64,000 nucleotides of DNA from assembly GCA_900315315.1 (NCBI GenBank), contig OMYT01000002.1, positions 121,047 through 185,046 on the forward strand, read 5' to 3'. The notes under the pieces were generated by a model that did no database searches, had not been told where the DNA came from, and saw only the letters and a list, made by a program, of their open reading frames with translations. Origin of the DNA: an uncultured Eubacteriales bacterium. Lineage in GTDB: Bacteria; Bacillota; Clostridia; Christensenellales; Aristaeellaceae. Both the position numbers and the translations under genes were made by a program. Positions 38,379-47,475 of the stretch are shown one piece after another; position 1 is the stretch's first letter, and every line of letters begins with the position of its first letter.

Positions 38379-40877
38379 TCAGGATTTTTCGGGCCTGTTC
38401 CGCATCAGTTCCTGAACCGCCAGCACCAGGAACATAAAGCGGGAAGAGCCGCCTCCCAGGACATATTCCGTTTGCTGCCACAAATAAGGCCATTCCTTCA
38501 GTTCCGGAAAATCAGGACGGATCAGTGCTGTGCCGGATACAACGCCGCCCGGAAGGAAGGAGGCGTCAGCCCGGTTGAATCCGTAGGCGGCAGTGACACT
38601 CTCCGCACCGATTCCCGAAGCGAAGGAAACGCTCTTTCCCGGATGGCAGCCGAGAATAAAGCTGAGCGCGTTACAGCATATATCCGGAGTGAAGATCTCA
38701 GGGAATGCGCGGTGAAGGAAATAGTGTTCGCAGCCAAGCCGCTGGATTTCCCAGCCGGCACCCCAGATAAAAGGTTTGTAGGGTACTCCGTAGGGAGTCT
38801 GGGAGATTTGTTCGCCTATCTGCTGTTTATACTTCAGCAGGCTTTTTTTAATTTTCCGCGTAAATTCCTCATTCTCCAATTTATCCGCAATGCGGGCGGC
38901 TATCCAGCCCAGGCGCCCGGATTCCGAACAGAAGAGATCCGTTTCCTGCAGGACGGCGTCCCGATAGATCTGCTCTCCGGTGCTCAGGAACAGTTCGGCC
39001 GCTGCGTGAACCCGGGAGACCCGGGGAAGCGGATCGTCTCCGAACCGTGTTTCCGCAAACAGGGTCCGGGCCGCATCCAGTGCTTCCGCGGACAGATCCG
39101 GATTGAATTCTTTCAATACCCGGGAGACTGCCGCCAGATGCGCCGCGACCATGAATTCGCGAAACGGGTTATCCTCCGTAAAGACCCAGCGGTCGTCCCC
39201 GTCACCGGGAACCCCGGCTGTCATATCGGCCGCATCACCCAGCATTACATACTGTCTCAGCCGGGCCGCGATGATTCCTCTGTAAAGCCTGCCGAGCGAC
39301 TTCCAGCCGCCCAGGACTGACAGGGCGCCGTGCTCGACCTGCTGAAGCAGATCGTTTTTTCCGTCCGGCTGATGGATCTCCACGGTTTTCGTCTGCTGAT
39401 CAATGGTCGTGGAATCCCATTCCACATGAAAGGTTTCATAGGTCAATGCCAGCAGATACGCCTCACCTGACTGGGATTCCACGCGCAGATCAAAGTCACC
39501 CGCGTCATGCCAGCCGCCGCAGTTGAGACCGGGCACGCAGTCCCCCGGGGCAAAGCGGGTCAAGGTTGCGCTTCCCTGATGATACCCGTCAAAATGGTTC
39601 CAGTTTACGGGAGCCATCCGCGCGTCATCCAGGTGACACCTTCCGTGCCATACCCTATATTTTTCATTTACCCGCATATGACACATCTGCACAGGCAGAA
39701 AATACTCCAGCACCGGCTGCCATACCCCGCGCTCGAAAACATCCGGCGCGATGCGAAAGACGGAGGACCGGGTTTCGCCATAGCTGATCTGGTAAAGACC
39801 GGGCTGCGTAATCCCCGTGAAGTCATAGCTCAGGTAACGGTAACGAAGGAAACGGCCCCGGCCGGTCCCGCTTCCGCTGCAGACGGGAGACGTTCCCGCC
39901 GGACTGATTTTCCACAATGTGAATGTTTTCTCTTCCGTGTCATTCCGGTCCAGTTCCGCTACCGCCGTCTTCGGCTGGCCCGGCAGGTATCCGGCCTGAG
40001 AAATCTGGACCTTTGGCGGGTCAATCCAGCCCTCAACGACGTTCGGGGTGACAAGCCATTCCACAGCGTGCGGTTTTTCCGCGGAGAAAGGACTGCTCAG
40101 AACGAACCAGCCGTTGTTATGGCTGAGGCGCCCGTCATAAAGCTCCAAATCAGCGCCCAGGCTTTCCACGGTAACGCGCAGCAGCGGGTCATCCGGGCAG
40201 AGGGTGAAAGAGCGGCCGGAAGCATAGGGAAGCGCTGCTTCCTCATCTCCCCGCATCGGGCTGCAGACGCTGTCCGTTTCCATCAGAGATGCGGTATATC
40301 CCTCCGGAAGTTCGGGATCATCTCCGATTCCGCTCATGTAAACAGAAGGGCGGGTGATAACAGGACCGACAGGATGCAGAGGAAACAGGCCCTGCTGCTC
40401 ATCCAGGATCCAGGGCTTTCCGAAAAGCAGGCCGGGGAACCATTCCAGATTAAAGCGCAGGCGGGAAACCCATTCCGCGGGCAGGGCTGAATCCGGATCC
40501 ACGGTGATCCGCAGGGAGGATCCTTCCGCCTGTACAGTCACGGTATAGTCAAAAGCGCAGGCCGGATAGACCATCGGATTGAAACCGCGAAGATGACGCT
40601 CTTTATCCGGATACCGCAGGCGGGTGACAATCTGCCCGCGCTCCGGATCCACGCGGCGCTCCAGATGCTCAGGCACAGGCTGCCACTGGCCGGGAGCCGG
40701 ATCAAACCGGACATCGCCGTTTGTGGCAATCCTTTCCCCATGCATCAGCAGAGTCACACCTCCCTGATGACCTTCCGGATAGATATCCTCGAAAGCCATT
40801 ACGTTGACTCCCCGGTTTATGAAATATCCGGGTTCCTTTTCCAGGCGGAACCCGGCCGTATCCATGTGTTTGTCCAT
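38379..40877 (-). CDS. GH9 glycoside hydrolase, cytosolic
   Basis: An 832-residue enzyme. Residues about 1-290 are an N-terminal beta region ending with WLVTPNVVEGWIDPP; 295-385 is a CelD_N-type immunoglobulin-like domain (VQISQAGYLPGQPKTAV); the GH9 barrel follows, with catalytic Asp motif LNCGGWHDAGDFDLRVES and a C-terminal QTEYVLGGGSSRFMF containing the likely proton donor Glu. No signal peptide: it should act on imported cello-oligosaccharides, which are split by intracellular GH9 enzymes in some cellulolytic Clostridia. ATG 40877 follows GAAGGAG by five bases. A cre-like operator is 64 bp upstream of it, pointing to carbon catabolite control. Confidence 0.9.
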   Translation of the reverse strand: MDKHMDTAGFRLEKEPGYFINRGVNVMAFEDIYPEGHQGGVTLLMHGERIATNGDVRFDPAPGQWQPVPEHLERRVDPERGQIVTRLRYPDKERHLRGFNPMVYPACAFDYTVTVQAEGSSLRITVDPDSALPAEWVSRLRFNLEWFPGLLFGKPWILDEQQGLFPLHPVGPVITRPSVYMSGIGDDPELPEGYTASLMETDSVCSPMRGDEEAALPYASGRSFTLCPDDPLLRVTVESLGADLELYDGRLSHNNGWFVLSSPFSAEKPHAVEWLVTPNVVEGWIDPPKVQISQAGYLPGQPKTAVAELDRNDTEEKTFTLWKISPAGTSPVCSGSGTGRGRFLRYRYLSYDFTGITQPGLYQISYGETRSSVFRIAPDVFERGVWQPVLEYFLPVQMCHMRVNEKYRVWHGRCHLDDARMAPVNWNHFDGYHQGSATLTRFAPGDCVPGLNCGGWHDAGDFDLRVESQSGEAYLLALTYETFHVEWDSTTIDQQTKTVEIHQPDGKNDLLQQVEHGALSVLGGWKSLGRLYRGIIAARLRQYVMLGDAADMTAGVPGDGDDRWVFTEDNPFREFMVAAHLAAVSRVLKEFNPDLSAEALDAARTLFAETRFGDDPLPRVSRVHAAAELFLSTGEQIYRDAVLQETDLFCSESGRLGWIAARIADKLENEEFTRKIKKSLLKYKQQIGEQISQTPYGVPYKPFIWGAGWEIQRLGCEHYFLHRAFPEIFTPDICCNALSFILGCHPGKSVSFASGIGAESVTAAYGFNRADASFLPGGVVSGTALIRPDFPELKEWPYLWQQTEYVLGGGSSRFMFLVLAVQELMRNRPEKS

Positions 40878-40940
40878 GAAGGCTCCTTCTTCCATAGCAT
40901 CGCAGATTCAGGTTCAGAACAGCGAAGAAGTTTCAGATAG

Positions 40941-40958
40941 TTTGCAAACGTTTACAAG
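40941..40958 (-). promoter_or_regulatory. cre-like LacI/CcpA operator upstream of GH9
   Basis: TGCAAACGTTTACA (40943-40956) with flanking TT and AA matches the Firmicutes cre consensus WWTGNAARCGNWWWCAWW at all but one position. It sits upstream of the GH9 start, so CcpA or a LacI-family repressor may control it. Confidence 0.7.
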
Positions 40959-41039
40959 CATTTCTGTTACGATTCTAGTGCTTCCGTTTTCCCTGCGTCA
41001 ATAAGCTGTTTGTTTTTTCTTTGTTTTTTGGGTCAATTG

Positions 41040-41069
41040 TTGATTTTATGGGCTTAACGGTGATAGAAT
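41040..41069 (+). promoter_or_regulatory. Promoter of the HD-GYP/GGDEF gene
   Basis: TTGATT (41040-41045), 18-bp spacer, TAGAAT (41064-41069). A dyad TGATAG-AATAA-CTATCA (41061-41077) overlaps the -10 box and could be an operator. Confidence 0.6.
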
Positions 41070-41126
41070 AACTATCATCGACAGTGTGTAAATAAATTGA
41101 ACAGAAGATCGACGGGGGATTATGGT

Positions 41127-43415
41127 ATGAATCCGATGGAAGACAAGGAAGGAAAGCGCTCGCTGAAGGAATGGTGGGCGCTCCTGGGCAGGCCGATCTT
41201 TGTGGGCGACCGGCTGAAAGCCAACCTGATGGCACTGACGGCGGCGAGCGTGCTGACGATGATTCTGGGGCTGGTGCTGCTGGTCATGAATGTGCTGCAG
41301 CCGGAGATCAGCGTTCCCAAGATCATCATGAGCGTTGTGACGCTGCTGGCCGGCGCCGGGTGCGCCTATCTTTCCTATTTCCGGAAGGACCGGAAAAAGG
41401 CGATCATCATTCCCACACTGTTCTGCTGCGTTGTGTTCACTTTCTATGCCCTGACCGGCTACCTGGAGGGGACGGGCATTCTCTGGTCCATTCTGCTGCC
41501 CATCGGCATGTGCTATTTTGTCGGGATCCGGCAGGGTTTTGTCCTGTCCGTTTACTATTCCATTCTTTACGCTGTGGTTTTTTTCACACCGCTCGGCGAT
41601 AATCTCCGGATTTATTATACAGACGCGTTCTGTGTGCGCTTCCCGATGATGTACGCGGCGCTGTCCGCCTTCACCATCGTGGCGATGGTGCAGTACCACC
41701 GGACGGCCCTGTTCGAGATCGACTATACCAACCGGCTGAACGAGGAAGTCGAAAAGCAGACGGCCGTGGCGGAGGAACGGAGCCGGAAGATCGAGCAGAT
41801 GTCCTTCCAGACGATCCAGACGCTGGCCAACGCCATCGACGCCAAGGACCCGTATACCAAAGGCCATTCCACGCGGGTCAGCCTGTACTCGGTGGCGGTG
41901 GCGGAGGAACTGGGCTGGGACAGGGAACGGGTGAACGACCTGCGCTACGCGGCGCTGCTGCACGACATCGGGAAGATCGGCGTGCCGGACTCGATCCTGA
42001 ACAAACCCCGGAAGCTGACAAATGTGGAATATGACATCATCAAATCCCATACGACCATGGGCGCGGATATCCTGCGGGACAGGATCATCATCGAGGGGGC
42101 GGAGGACGTCGCCCGGAGCCATCACGAACGGTATGACGGAACGGGCTATCCGAACGGGCTGAAGGGAGAGGGAATCTCCGAGGAGGCAAGAATCGTCGCG
42201 ATCGCGGATGCTTTTGACGCGATGAACTCCAACCGCGTGTACCGGAAAGCCTGTGACCGGGAGTATATCCTGCGGGAGATGACGGCAGGGAAAGGGAAAC
42301 AGTTCGATCCGCACTTCACGGACGTGTTCCTGAAACTGTGGACGGAAGGAAAGCTGGACACGATCCTCACGAATGAGGGACCGGAGGACGCGGGCCTGGA
42401 GATGGAAGCTTCCTCGGCGCTGCTGCAGGAAGTGATGGAAGCCTTCGCGAGCCAGACCGCGGCGGACCAGACGGACGTGACCACCGGCCTGATGAACCGG
42501 ACAAGCGGCGAAACCGCAATCGCCGGGAGCATGAAGGAAAACGCCGGCTGCCTGGTGTTCTTCGACATGGATAACCTCAAACGGATCAACGACACCAACG
42601 GGCACGAAGCCGGGGACCGGGCGCTCCGCCTGATGGGTGAAATCCTGCAGGAAAATGGCGAAGGCTGCCTCTGCTGCCGGCTGGGCGGGGACGAGTTCCT
42701 GTTCTTTATGAAAAACGTGACGCGGGAAGAAGCGGAAGAAAAGGTCCGGAAGATTATCGGAGCATTCAACGAAAAGAAGAACGCAGATCCCGGGATCTCC
42801 GCGGCGTCCCTGTCCGCCGGGATGGCAATGTGCACGCCCGCCGATTCCTATACGACGACGTACAACAGGGCGGACAAGGCGCTGTATCACGTGAAGCAGA
42901 ACGGCAAGAGCGACTGCAGTTTCTACAACGATGAGGCGGATTCCTTCGGGAACAGGCTGGTAGACGTGAACAGCCTGGTCCGCGGCATCCGGGACAGCGG
43001 ATGCTATCAGGGCGCCATGGACGTGGAATACCGGCAGTTTGCAAAGCTGTATGAATATGTCACGAATCTTGAAAAGCGCTTTGACCAGCATTTCCGGCTG
43101 ATTATGATCACGATGGAGAATTCGGCCGGAGATGACATCCAGCTGGAGGAACTGGAAAAGGCGATGTTCTGCATGGAACAGGCGATCCGCCAGACGATCC
43201 GGAATGTTGACGTGCTGACACGGTACAGCCGGCAGCAGTTCCTGATCATTCTGCTGGGAACGGATCCGGAGGGCGTGCGGATCGCGGTGGACCGGATTTT
43301 CAAAGGATATTACAAGATGAACGGCGGCAGCGCCTTCACGCCGGCCTGGTCCGCGGCGGACGCGATGGAGGAAGCCGGGCAGGACCCCGACGGAGAGGGG
43401 GATGCCTGTGCATAA
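41127..43415 (+). CDS. HD-GYP/GGDEF cyclic-di-GMP protein with membrane sensor
   Basis: A 762-residue protein. Five or six hydrophobic segments occupy about residues 30-195. An HD-GYP phosphodiesterase domain follows (KDPYTKGHSTRVSLY, HDIGKIGVPDSIL, HHERYDGTGYPNGL), complete for metals and GYP. A GGDEF domain comes next (LVFFDMDNLKRINDTNGHEA, CRLGGDEFLFF), with an intact active site. A last domain (about 600-740) looks like a degenerate GGDEF (DVLTRYSRQQFLIILLG). It can in principle both make and degrade c-di-GMP. ATG 41127 follows GGGGGA. The TetR gene overlaps its 3' end by 14 bp. A cellulose synthase, a typical c-di-GMP target, is elsewhere in the window. Confidence 0.93.
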   Translation: MNPMEDKEGKRSLKEWWALLGRPIFVGDRLKANLMALTAASVLTMILGLVLLVMNVLQPEISVPKIIMSVVTLLAGAGCAYLSYFRKDRKKAIIIPTLFCCVVFTFYALTGYLEGTGILWSILLPIGMCYFVGIRQGFVLSVYYSILYAVVFFTPLGDNLRIYYTDAFCVRFPMMYAALSAFTIVAMVQYHRTALFEIDYTNRLNEEVEKQTAVAEERSRKIEQMSFQTIQTLANAIDAKDPYTKGHSTRVSLYSVAVAEELGWDRERVNDLRYAALLHDIGKIGVPDSILNKPRKLTNVEYDIIKSHTTMGADILRDRIIIEGAEDVARSHHERYDGTGYPNGLKGEGISEEARIVAIADAFDAMNSNRVYRKACDREYILREMTAGKGKQFDPHFTDVFLKLWTEGKLDTILTNEGPEDAGLEMEASSALLQEVMEAFASQTAADQTDVTTGLMNRTSGETAIAGSMKENAGCLVFFDMDNLKRINDTNGHEAGDRALRLMGEILQENGEGCLCCRLGGDEFLFFMKNVTREEAEEKVRKIIGAFNEKKNADPGISAASLSAGMAMCTPADSYTTTYNRADKALYHVKQNGKSDCSFYNDEADSFGNRLVDVNSLVRGIRDSGCYQGAMDVEYRQFAKLYEYVTNLEKRFDQHFRLIMITMENSAGDDIQLEELEKAMFCMEQAIRQTIRNVDVLTRYSRQQFLIILLGTDPEGVRIAVDRIFKGYYKMNGGSAFTPAWSAADAMEEAGQDPDGEGDACA

Positions 43416-44055
43416 TCCGGAAAAGGATGCGCTGCAGATGGCCGCCAACCGGGAAAAACTGCTGGAGGCGGGCTACCGACTGTTCCATACGCGGACGATC
43501 GAAAGCGTTTCCATGGAACAGGTTGCCAAAGCCGCCGGGATCGGGGTGGCTACGCTGTACAGGTATTTCGGGAACAAAACGGACCTGGCGATTGCCATTT
43601 CCGTATGGAAATGGAATGAATACCTGCAGGAGCTGGCGCTTTTGCCCGGTGCCGACGGACGGGGGATGACCGGCGCGGAACACTTTGCTTTTTATCTGAA
43701 TTCCTTCCTGGAAATGTACCGGGATCACCGGGAGATGCTCCGCTATAATCAGTTTTTCAATGTATATATTCAGGGAGCGGGAGCGGACAAAGCGCGCATG
43801 GCCTCTTACGAACAGGTGATCGGCCGGTTTGCGGACCGGTTCCGCCTGATCTGGGAAAAAGGGGAAAGGGACGGCACCCTGCGAACAGAGATTCCCTGGA
43901 AAAAGGCCTTTTCCGCGACGCTGCATGTGATGCTGGCGGCGGTGACGCGCTATGCCGTAGGCCTGGCGTATCAGCCGGAGGAAGGGACCAGGCCGGAGGA
44001 GGAACTGGCAATGCTGCGGGATATGATGATGAGACAGTACAGCAGTGTTGCATAA
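43402..44055 (+). CDS. TetR-family transcriptional regulator
   Basis: A 217-residue regulator. The N-terminal HTH reads ANREKLLEAGYRLFHTRTIE, SVSMEQVAKAAGIGVATLYR, YFGNKTDLAIAI, a textbook TetR DNA-binding region. The rest is the helical ligand domain. It overlaps the upstream HD-GYP gene by 14 bp, so it is translationally coupled to it and might respond to the same signals. Its target and ligand are unknown. Confidence 0.93.
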   Translation: MPVHNPEKDALQMAANREKLLEAGYRLFHTRTIESVSMEQVAKAAGIGVATLYRYFGNKTDLAIAISVWKWNEYLQELALLPGADGRGMTGAEHFAFYLNSFLEMYRDHREMLRYNQFFNVYIQGAGADKARMASYEQVIGRFADRFRLIWEKGERDGTLRTEIPWKKAFSATLHVMLAAVTRYAVGLAYQPEEGTRPEEELAMLRDMMMRQYSSVA

Positions 44056-44090
44056 AAAACGCTGAAACGCCTGTATATCCGTTGTATTTA

Positions 44091-44135
44091 TGCATAATAT
44101 ACATTCATTAATCAAAAAACATGCATAAAAATGCA
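44091..44135 (+). promoter_or_regulatory. TGCAT-type repeats upstream of importer 2, possible ArgR-like sites
   Basis: TGCATAATATACATTCA (44091-44107) and the dyad TGCAT-AAAA-ATGCA (44122-44135) lie just before the -35 box. Firmicute ArgR boxes have similar TGCATA/ATTCA half-sites. The assignment is tentative. Confidence 0.4.
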
Positions 44136-44144
44136 AAAAATCTA

Positions 44145-44173
44145 TTGACAAGGGAAAAAGCCGGTGTTATACT
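44145..44173 (+). promoter_or_regulatory. Promoter of amino acid importer 2
   Basis: TTGACA (44145-44150), 17-bp spacer, TATACT (44168-44173). Confidence 0.9.
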
Positions 44174-44211
44174 GACGCCATTCCACAGGAGACAAGGATT
44201 TTGAGGAGGAA

Positions 44212-44955
44212 ATGAAGATGAAAAAACTGATTGCTCTGCTGGTTGCACTGATGATGCTGGGCACTGCTGCCGCCGCGATGGCGGAAACCCTGACCATGGG
44301 AACCAATGCCAGCTTCCCGCCCTATGAGTTCTATGAGAACGAGAAGATCGTTGGAATCGACGCCGAGATCGCCGCTGCCATCGCCGAGAAGCTCGGGATG
44401 GAACTGAAGATCGAGGACATGGAATTCAAGGCCATTATCCCCGCCGTCACCACCGGCAAGATCGATTTCGGCATGGCCGGCATGACCGTGACCGAAGAGC
44501 GTCTGCAGAGCGTGAACTTCTCTGAGACCTATGCAACCGGTATCCAGGCGATTATCGTCAAGGAAGGCTCCGAGATCAAGAGCGTTGACGATCTTTACGC
44601 TGAAGGCGCGACCTGGAAGGTCGGCGTGCAGGATGCTACCACCGGCGACATTTACTGCACGGATGATTTCGGTGAGGACCGTGTTTCCAAGTTCCCCGTC
44701 GGCGCGGACGCCGTGGAAGCGCTGAAGACCGGCAAAGTGGACTGCGTCATCATCGACAATGAGCCCGCGAAAGCGTACGTGGCCGCGAACGAAGGCCTGA
44801 CCATTCTGGACACCCAGTATGCGGTGGAAGACTATGCCATCGCGGTAGCCCTGGAGAACACGGAACTGCTGGAGAAGATCAACGGCGCGCTGAAGGAACT
44901 GATCGATGACGGTACCGTGAAGACCATCATTGAAAAGTATATCCCGGCGGAATAA
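44212..44955 (+). CDS. Amino acid ABC transporter, substrate-binding protein 2
   Basis: A 247-residue family 3 solute-binding protein with a signal peptide (MKKLIALLVALMMLGTAAAA, cleavage after AMA) and no lipobox cysteine. Core motifs are LTMGTNASFPPYEFYENEKI, VGIDAEIAAAIAEKLGMELK and IDFGMAGMTVTEERLQSVNF, matching glutamine/arginine/cystine-type binding proteins. It is first of a three-gene operon with a permease and ATPase and has GAGGAGGAAATGA before its start. A hairpin after it likely lowers expression of the next genes. The ligand is not proven; ArgR-like sites hint at arginine or lysine. Confidence 0.93.
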   Translation: MKMKKLIALLVALMMLGTAAAAMAETLTMGTNASFPPYEFYENEKIVGIDAEIAAAIAEKLGMELKIEDMEFKAIIPAVTTGKIDFGMAGMTVTEERLQSVNFSETYATGIQAIIVKEGSEIKSVDDLYAEGATWKVGVQDATTGDIYCTDDFGEDRVSKFPVGADAVEALKTGKVDCVIIDNEPAKAYVAANEGLTILDTQYAVEDYAIAVALENTELLEKINGALKELIDDGTVKTIIEKYIPAE

Positions 44956-44978
44956 GGTTCCATATGCCATGAAACAGC

Positions 44979-45011
44979 AATACGGGAGCGAGCAGTCGCT
45001 CCCGATTGCTT
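44979..45011 (+). terminator. Hairpin between binding protein and permease of importer 2
   Basis: CGGGAGCGA (44983-44991) pairs with TCGCTCCCG (44996-45004), extended by CAAT/ATTG, followed by CTTGTT. Probably a leaky terminator. Confidence 0.7.
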
Positions 45012-45039
45012 GTTATAAACAGGACACGGAGAGAAGCGG

Positions 45040-46368
45040 ATGAAGAGTAAAACCAGGAGATGGCTCAAAATCGGTGTTGCGGTGGCGGTTGCGGCTGTCA
45101 TCGCTGTCATCATTTATTTCACCTCCTTTTATCATGCGGATGTACTGAAGATCGAGAACGGAAAGGTCAAGGGCATCAAACCGACGTGGCTGGTCGGACA
45201 GAGCAGCGAAGACGGTGGGGATGCCTATGTGAAACTGGCTGACGTTTCCGCGCCGAAGGATTACAAAGCGGACAGCAGCGCGGCGGATCCGGACGGAGAC
45301 CCGATCACGACCTTTTTCCTTTTTCGCGGAAAAGATACGGAGAAGAATCCCGGGGAAGTGCTGGTTACCCCTGAACGGATAACGCTGAAAGAGGCCTCCG
45401 CGATGGACGGCGCGTCCCCCTGCGGGATTCTGGCAACGGATACGAAGGACGCCGAAGGACAGGAGGAGAAGACCTCCTGTGTCCTGGTCAGGGAAAAGAA
45501 GGACGGGGAGCAGGCGGTGAGCCTTTACCTGGCCTCCCCGTATCAGGACGCATGCATCGGCGTGCATGTTTCCATGCCGGAGACTTCCACGGAAGACGAG
45601 GCGGTGGCGCTTGCGCAGGCGGCGGCCGCAAAGGTTACGCCCGGCAAGCAGATGAGTCCGCTGGCGGCGGATTTCAAGCTGAACTTTCTGGATGACAACC
45701 GGTGGACTTACCTGCTGAACGGCCTGATCGTCACCCTGGAAATCACGCTGGCAGCCGTGGTGATCGGTGTGGTGATCGGTATCCTGGTGGCTACCGTCCG
45801 CTCCACGTGGGACCAGAACAGCGAAAACATGCGCAAAGGCGCGGGGAAAACCATTCTCGGCTGCCTGAACAGCGTGTGCAAGTTCTATCTGACCGTGATC
45901 CGCGGAACGCCTGTGGTCATCCAGCTGATGATCATGTATTACATCATTTTCGCCAGCAGCCGGAACGGTGTCCTGATCGCCATGCTGGCCTTCGGAATCA
46001 ACAGCGGCGCCTATGTGGCGGAAATTATCCGCGGCGGCATTATGAGCGTGGACCGCGGACAGCTGGAGGCCGGACGGAGCCTGGGCTTCAACTATGTGCA
46101 GACGATGCGGCATATCATTATCCCCCAGGCGATGAAGAGCGTGCTGCCGGCGCTGGCAAACGAGTTTATCGTGCTGCTGAAGGAAACCTCGGTTTCCGGC
46201 TATGTGGCGGTGAAGGATCTGACCAAGGGCGGAGATATCATCCGCGGTGTGACCTATTCCGCGTTTATGCCGCTGATTGCGGTCGCGCTGATCTATCTGG
46301 TCATGGTTATGTTCTTTACCCGGCTGGTCGGGAAGCTGGAAAGGAGGCTGCGCGCCAGTGACCACTGA
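45040..46368 (+). CDS. Amino acid ABC transporter permease with extracytoplasmic N-terminal domain
   Basis: A 442-residue protein, about twice the size of a usual GlnP/HisM permease. A membrane anchor (about residues 9-29) is followed by a soluble domain of about 190 residues predicted outside the membrane ([39 protein letters not shown]), then the permease: [40 protein letters not shown], the EAA loop [20 protein letters not shown]. The added domain is not recognised; it might help hold the binding protein. The gene starts 84 bp after the binding-protein gene and overlaps the ATPase gene by 11 bp. Confidence 0.88.
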   Translation: MKSKTRRWLKIGVAVAVAAVIAVIIYFTSFYHADVLKIENGKVKGIKPTWLVGQSSEDGGDAYVKLADVSAPKDYKADSSAADPDGDPITTFFLFRGKDTEKNPGEVLVTPERITLKEASAMDGASPCGILATDTKDAEGQEEKTSCVLVREKKDGEQAVSLYLASPYQDACIGVHVSMPETSTEDEAVALAQAAAAKVTPGKQMSPLAADFKLNFLDDNRWTYLLNGLIVTLEITLAAVVIGVVIGILVATVRSTWDQNSENMRKGAGKTILGCLNSVCKFYLTVIRGTPVVIQLMIMYYIIFASSRNGVLIAMLAFGINSGAYVAEIIRGGIMSVDRGQLEAGRSLGFNYVQTMRHIIIPQAMKSVLPALANEFIVLLKETSVSGYVAVKDLTKGGDIIRGVTYSAFMPLIAVALIYLVMVMFFTRLVGKLERRLRASDH

Positions 46369-47116
46369 GAATCATTCAAACGAGGTCATTATCTCCGTCC
46401 GGGGACTGAAAAAGTATTTCAACGGCGGGGAACTGAAGGCGCTGCGCGGCGTGGACACGGATGTCCATCGCGGCGAGGTGCTGGTGGTGATCGGTCCGTC
46501 GGGAAGCGGCAAAAGTACCTTCCTCCGCTGCCTGAACCTGCTGGAGATGCCGACGGACGGCGTGATTACTTTCGAGGGCGTCGATATCACCGACCCGAAT
46601 GTGAACATCAACATACACCGGCAGAAGATGGGCATGGTTTTCCAGCATTTTAATCTTTTCCCGCATATGACGGTGCTGAAAAACATGACGATCGCGCCGA
46701 TTCAGCTGCTGAAAAAGAGCAAGGAAGAAGCGGAAGAGAAGGCCATGGGTCTGCTGGAACGCGTGAACCTCAAAGACCGGGCCAATGCCTATCCGAGCCA
46801 GCTGTCCGGCGGGCAGAAGCAGCGGATTGCCATCGTGCGGGCACTGTGCATGGAGCCGCAGGTGATGCTTTTTGACGAACCGACATCCGCGCTGGATCCA
46901 GAAATGGTGGGCGAGGTGCTGGACGTGATGAAGGGACTGGCGAAGAGCGGCATGACGATGGTCTGTGTGACGCATGAGATGGGGTTTGCCCGCGAAGTGG
47001 GGGACCGGGTGCTGTTCTTTGATGAAGGGAAGATCGTGGAAGAGGGGACGCCCGCTGAGATCTTCACCGCGCCGAAGGAGCAAAGAACGAAGGATTTCCT
47101 GAATAAAGTATTGTAA
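46358..47116 (+). CDS. Amino acid ABC transporter, ATP-binding protein 2
   Basis: A 252-residue ATPase with Walker [13 protein letters not shown]-loop [11 protein letters not shown], signature [15 protein letters not shown], Walker [14 protein letters not shown] and H-loop CVTHEMGFA, typical of GlnQ/ArtP. It starts with GTG overlapping the end of the permease gene, ten bases after GGAGG. A perfect dyad overlapping its stop codon (AATAAAGTAT and complement, 47102-47125) may act as terminator or stabiliser. Confidence 0.95.
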   Translation: MTTENHSNEVIISVRGLKKYFNGGELKALRGVDTDVHRGEVLVVIGPSGSGKSTFLRCLNLLEMPTDGVITFEGVDITDPNVNINIHRQKMGMVFQHFNLFPHMTVLKNMTIAPIQLLKKSKEEAEEKAMGLLERVNLKDRANAYPSQLSGGQKQRIAIVRALCMEPQVMLFDEPTSALDPEMVGEVLDVMKGLAKSGMTMVCVTHEMGFAREVGDRVLFFDEGKIVEEGTPAEIFTAPKEQRTKDFLNKVL

Positions 47117-47125
47117 TACTTTATT
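47102..47125 (+). terminator. Dyad over the stop codon of importer operon 2
   Basis: AATAAAGTAT (47102-47111) pairs with ATACTTTATT (47116-47125). A second dyad, TTATTCA-GAA-TGAATAA, follows at 47121-47137 and recurs in front of each of the next repeats. Confidence 0.55.
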
Positions 47126-47138
47126 CAGAATGAATAAG

Positions 47139-47448
47139 GATTTCGCGGCTGCGGCCGCGACCAGGGCTTTCCGATCGCCCTGGACCTTCGGGTAAATGGA
47201 TTTATTCAGAATGAATAAGGATTTCGCGGCTGCGGCCGCGACCAGGGCTTTCCGAGTGCCCGGGGCTGCCGCCCGTTTCTTACTGAAAACGAGCCACTGG
47301 CTCGTTTTCCGGGCGTGCGAAACCCCTGGACCTTCGGGTAAATGGATTTATTCAGAATGAATAAGGATTTCGCGGCTGCGGCTGCAAGGAGTCGCACGCG
47401 CACCGCGTGCGGAAGGACCAAGGTTTTCCGAGTGCCCTGGACCTTCGG
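47139..47448 (+). repeat. Three long-form palindromic repeats in tandem, copies 14-16
   Basis: Copies at 47139-47191, 47220-47337 and 47366-47448, each preceded by the linker TGGATTTATTCAGAATGAAT, so the unit including linker has been duplicated. Copy 15 holds the same nested insert as the purB-trmB copy (AACGAGCCACTGGCTCGTT). Copy 16 has a different insert with a GCACGCG-CACC-GCGTGC hairpin. Together with short gaps they fill the 358 bp between the importer operon and the next gene; no other feature is seen there. Confidence 0.9.
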
Positions 47449-47475
47449 GCAATGTGAGATGAGAGGTTATTTGGA

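Noticed and set aside
41046-43448. 800-codon minus-strand frame opposite the HD-GYP/GGDEF gene
   Set aside because: Shadow frame; the plus-strand protein has HD, GYP and GGDEF motifs.
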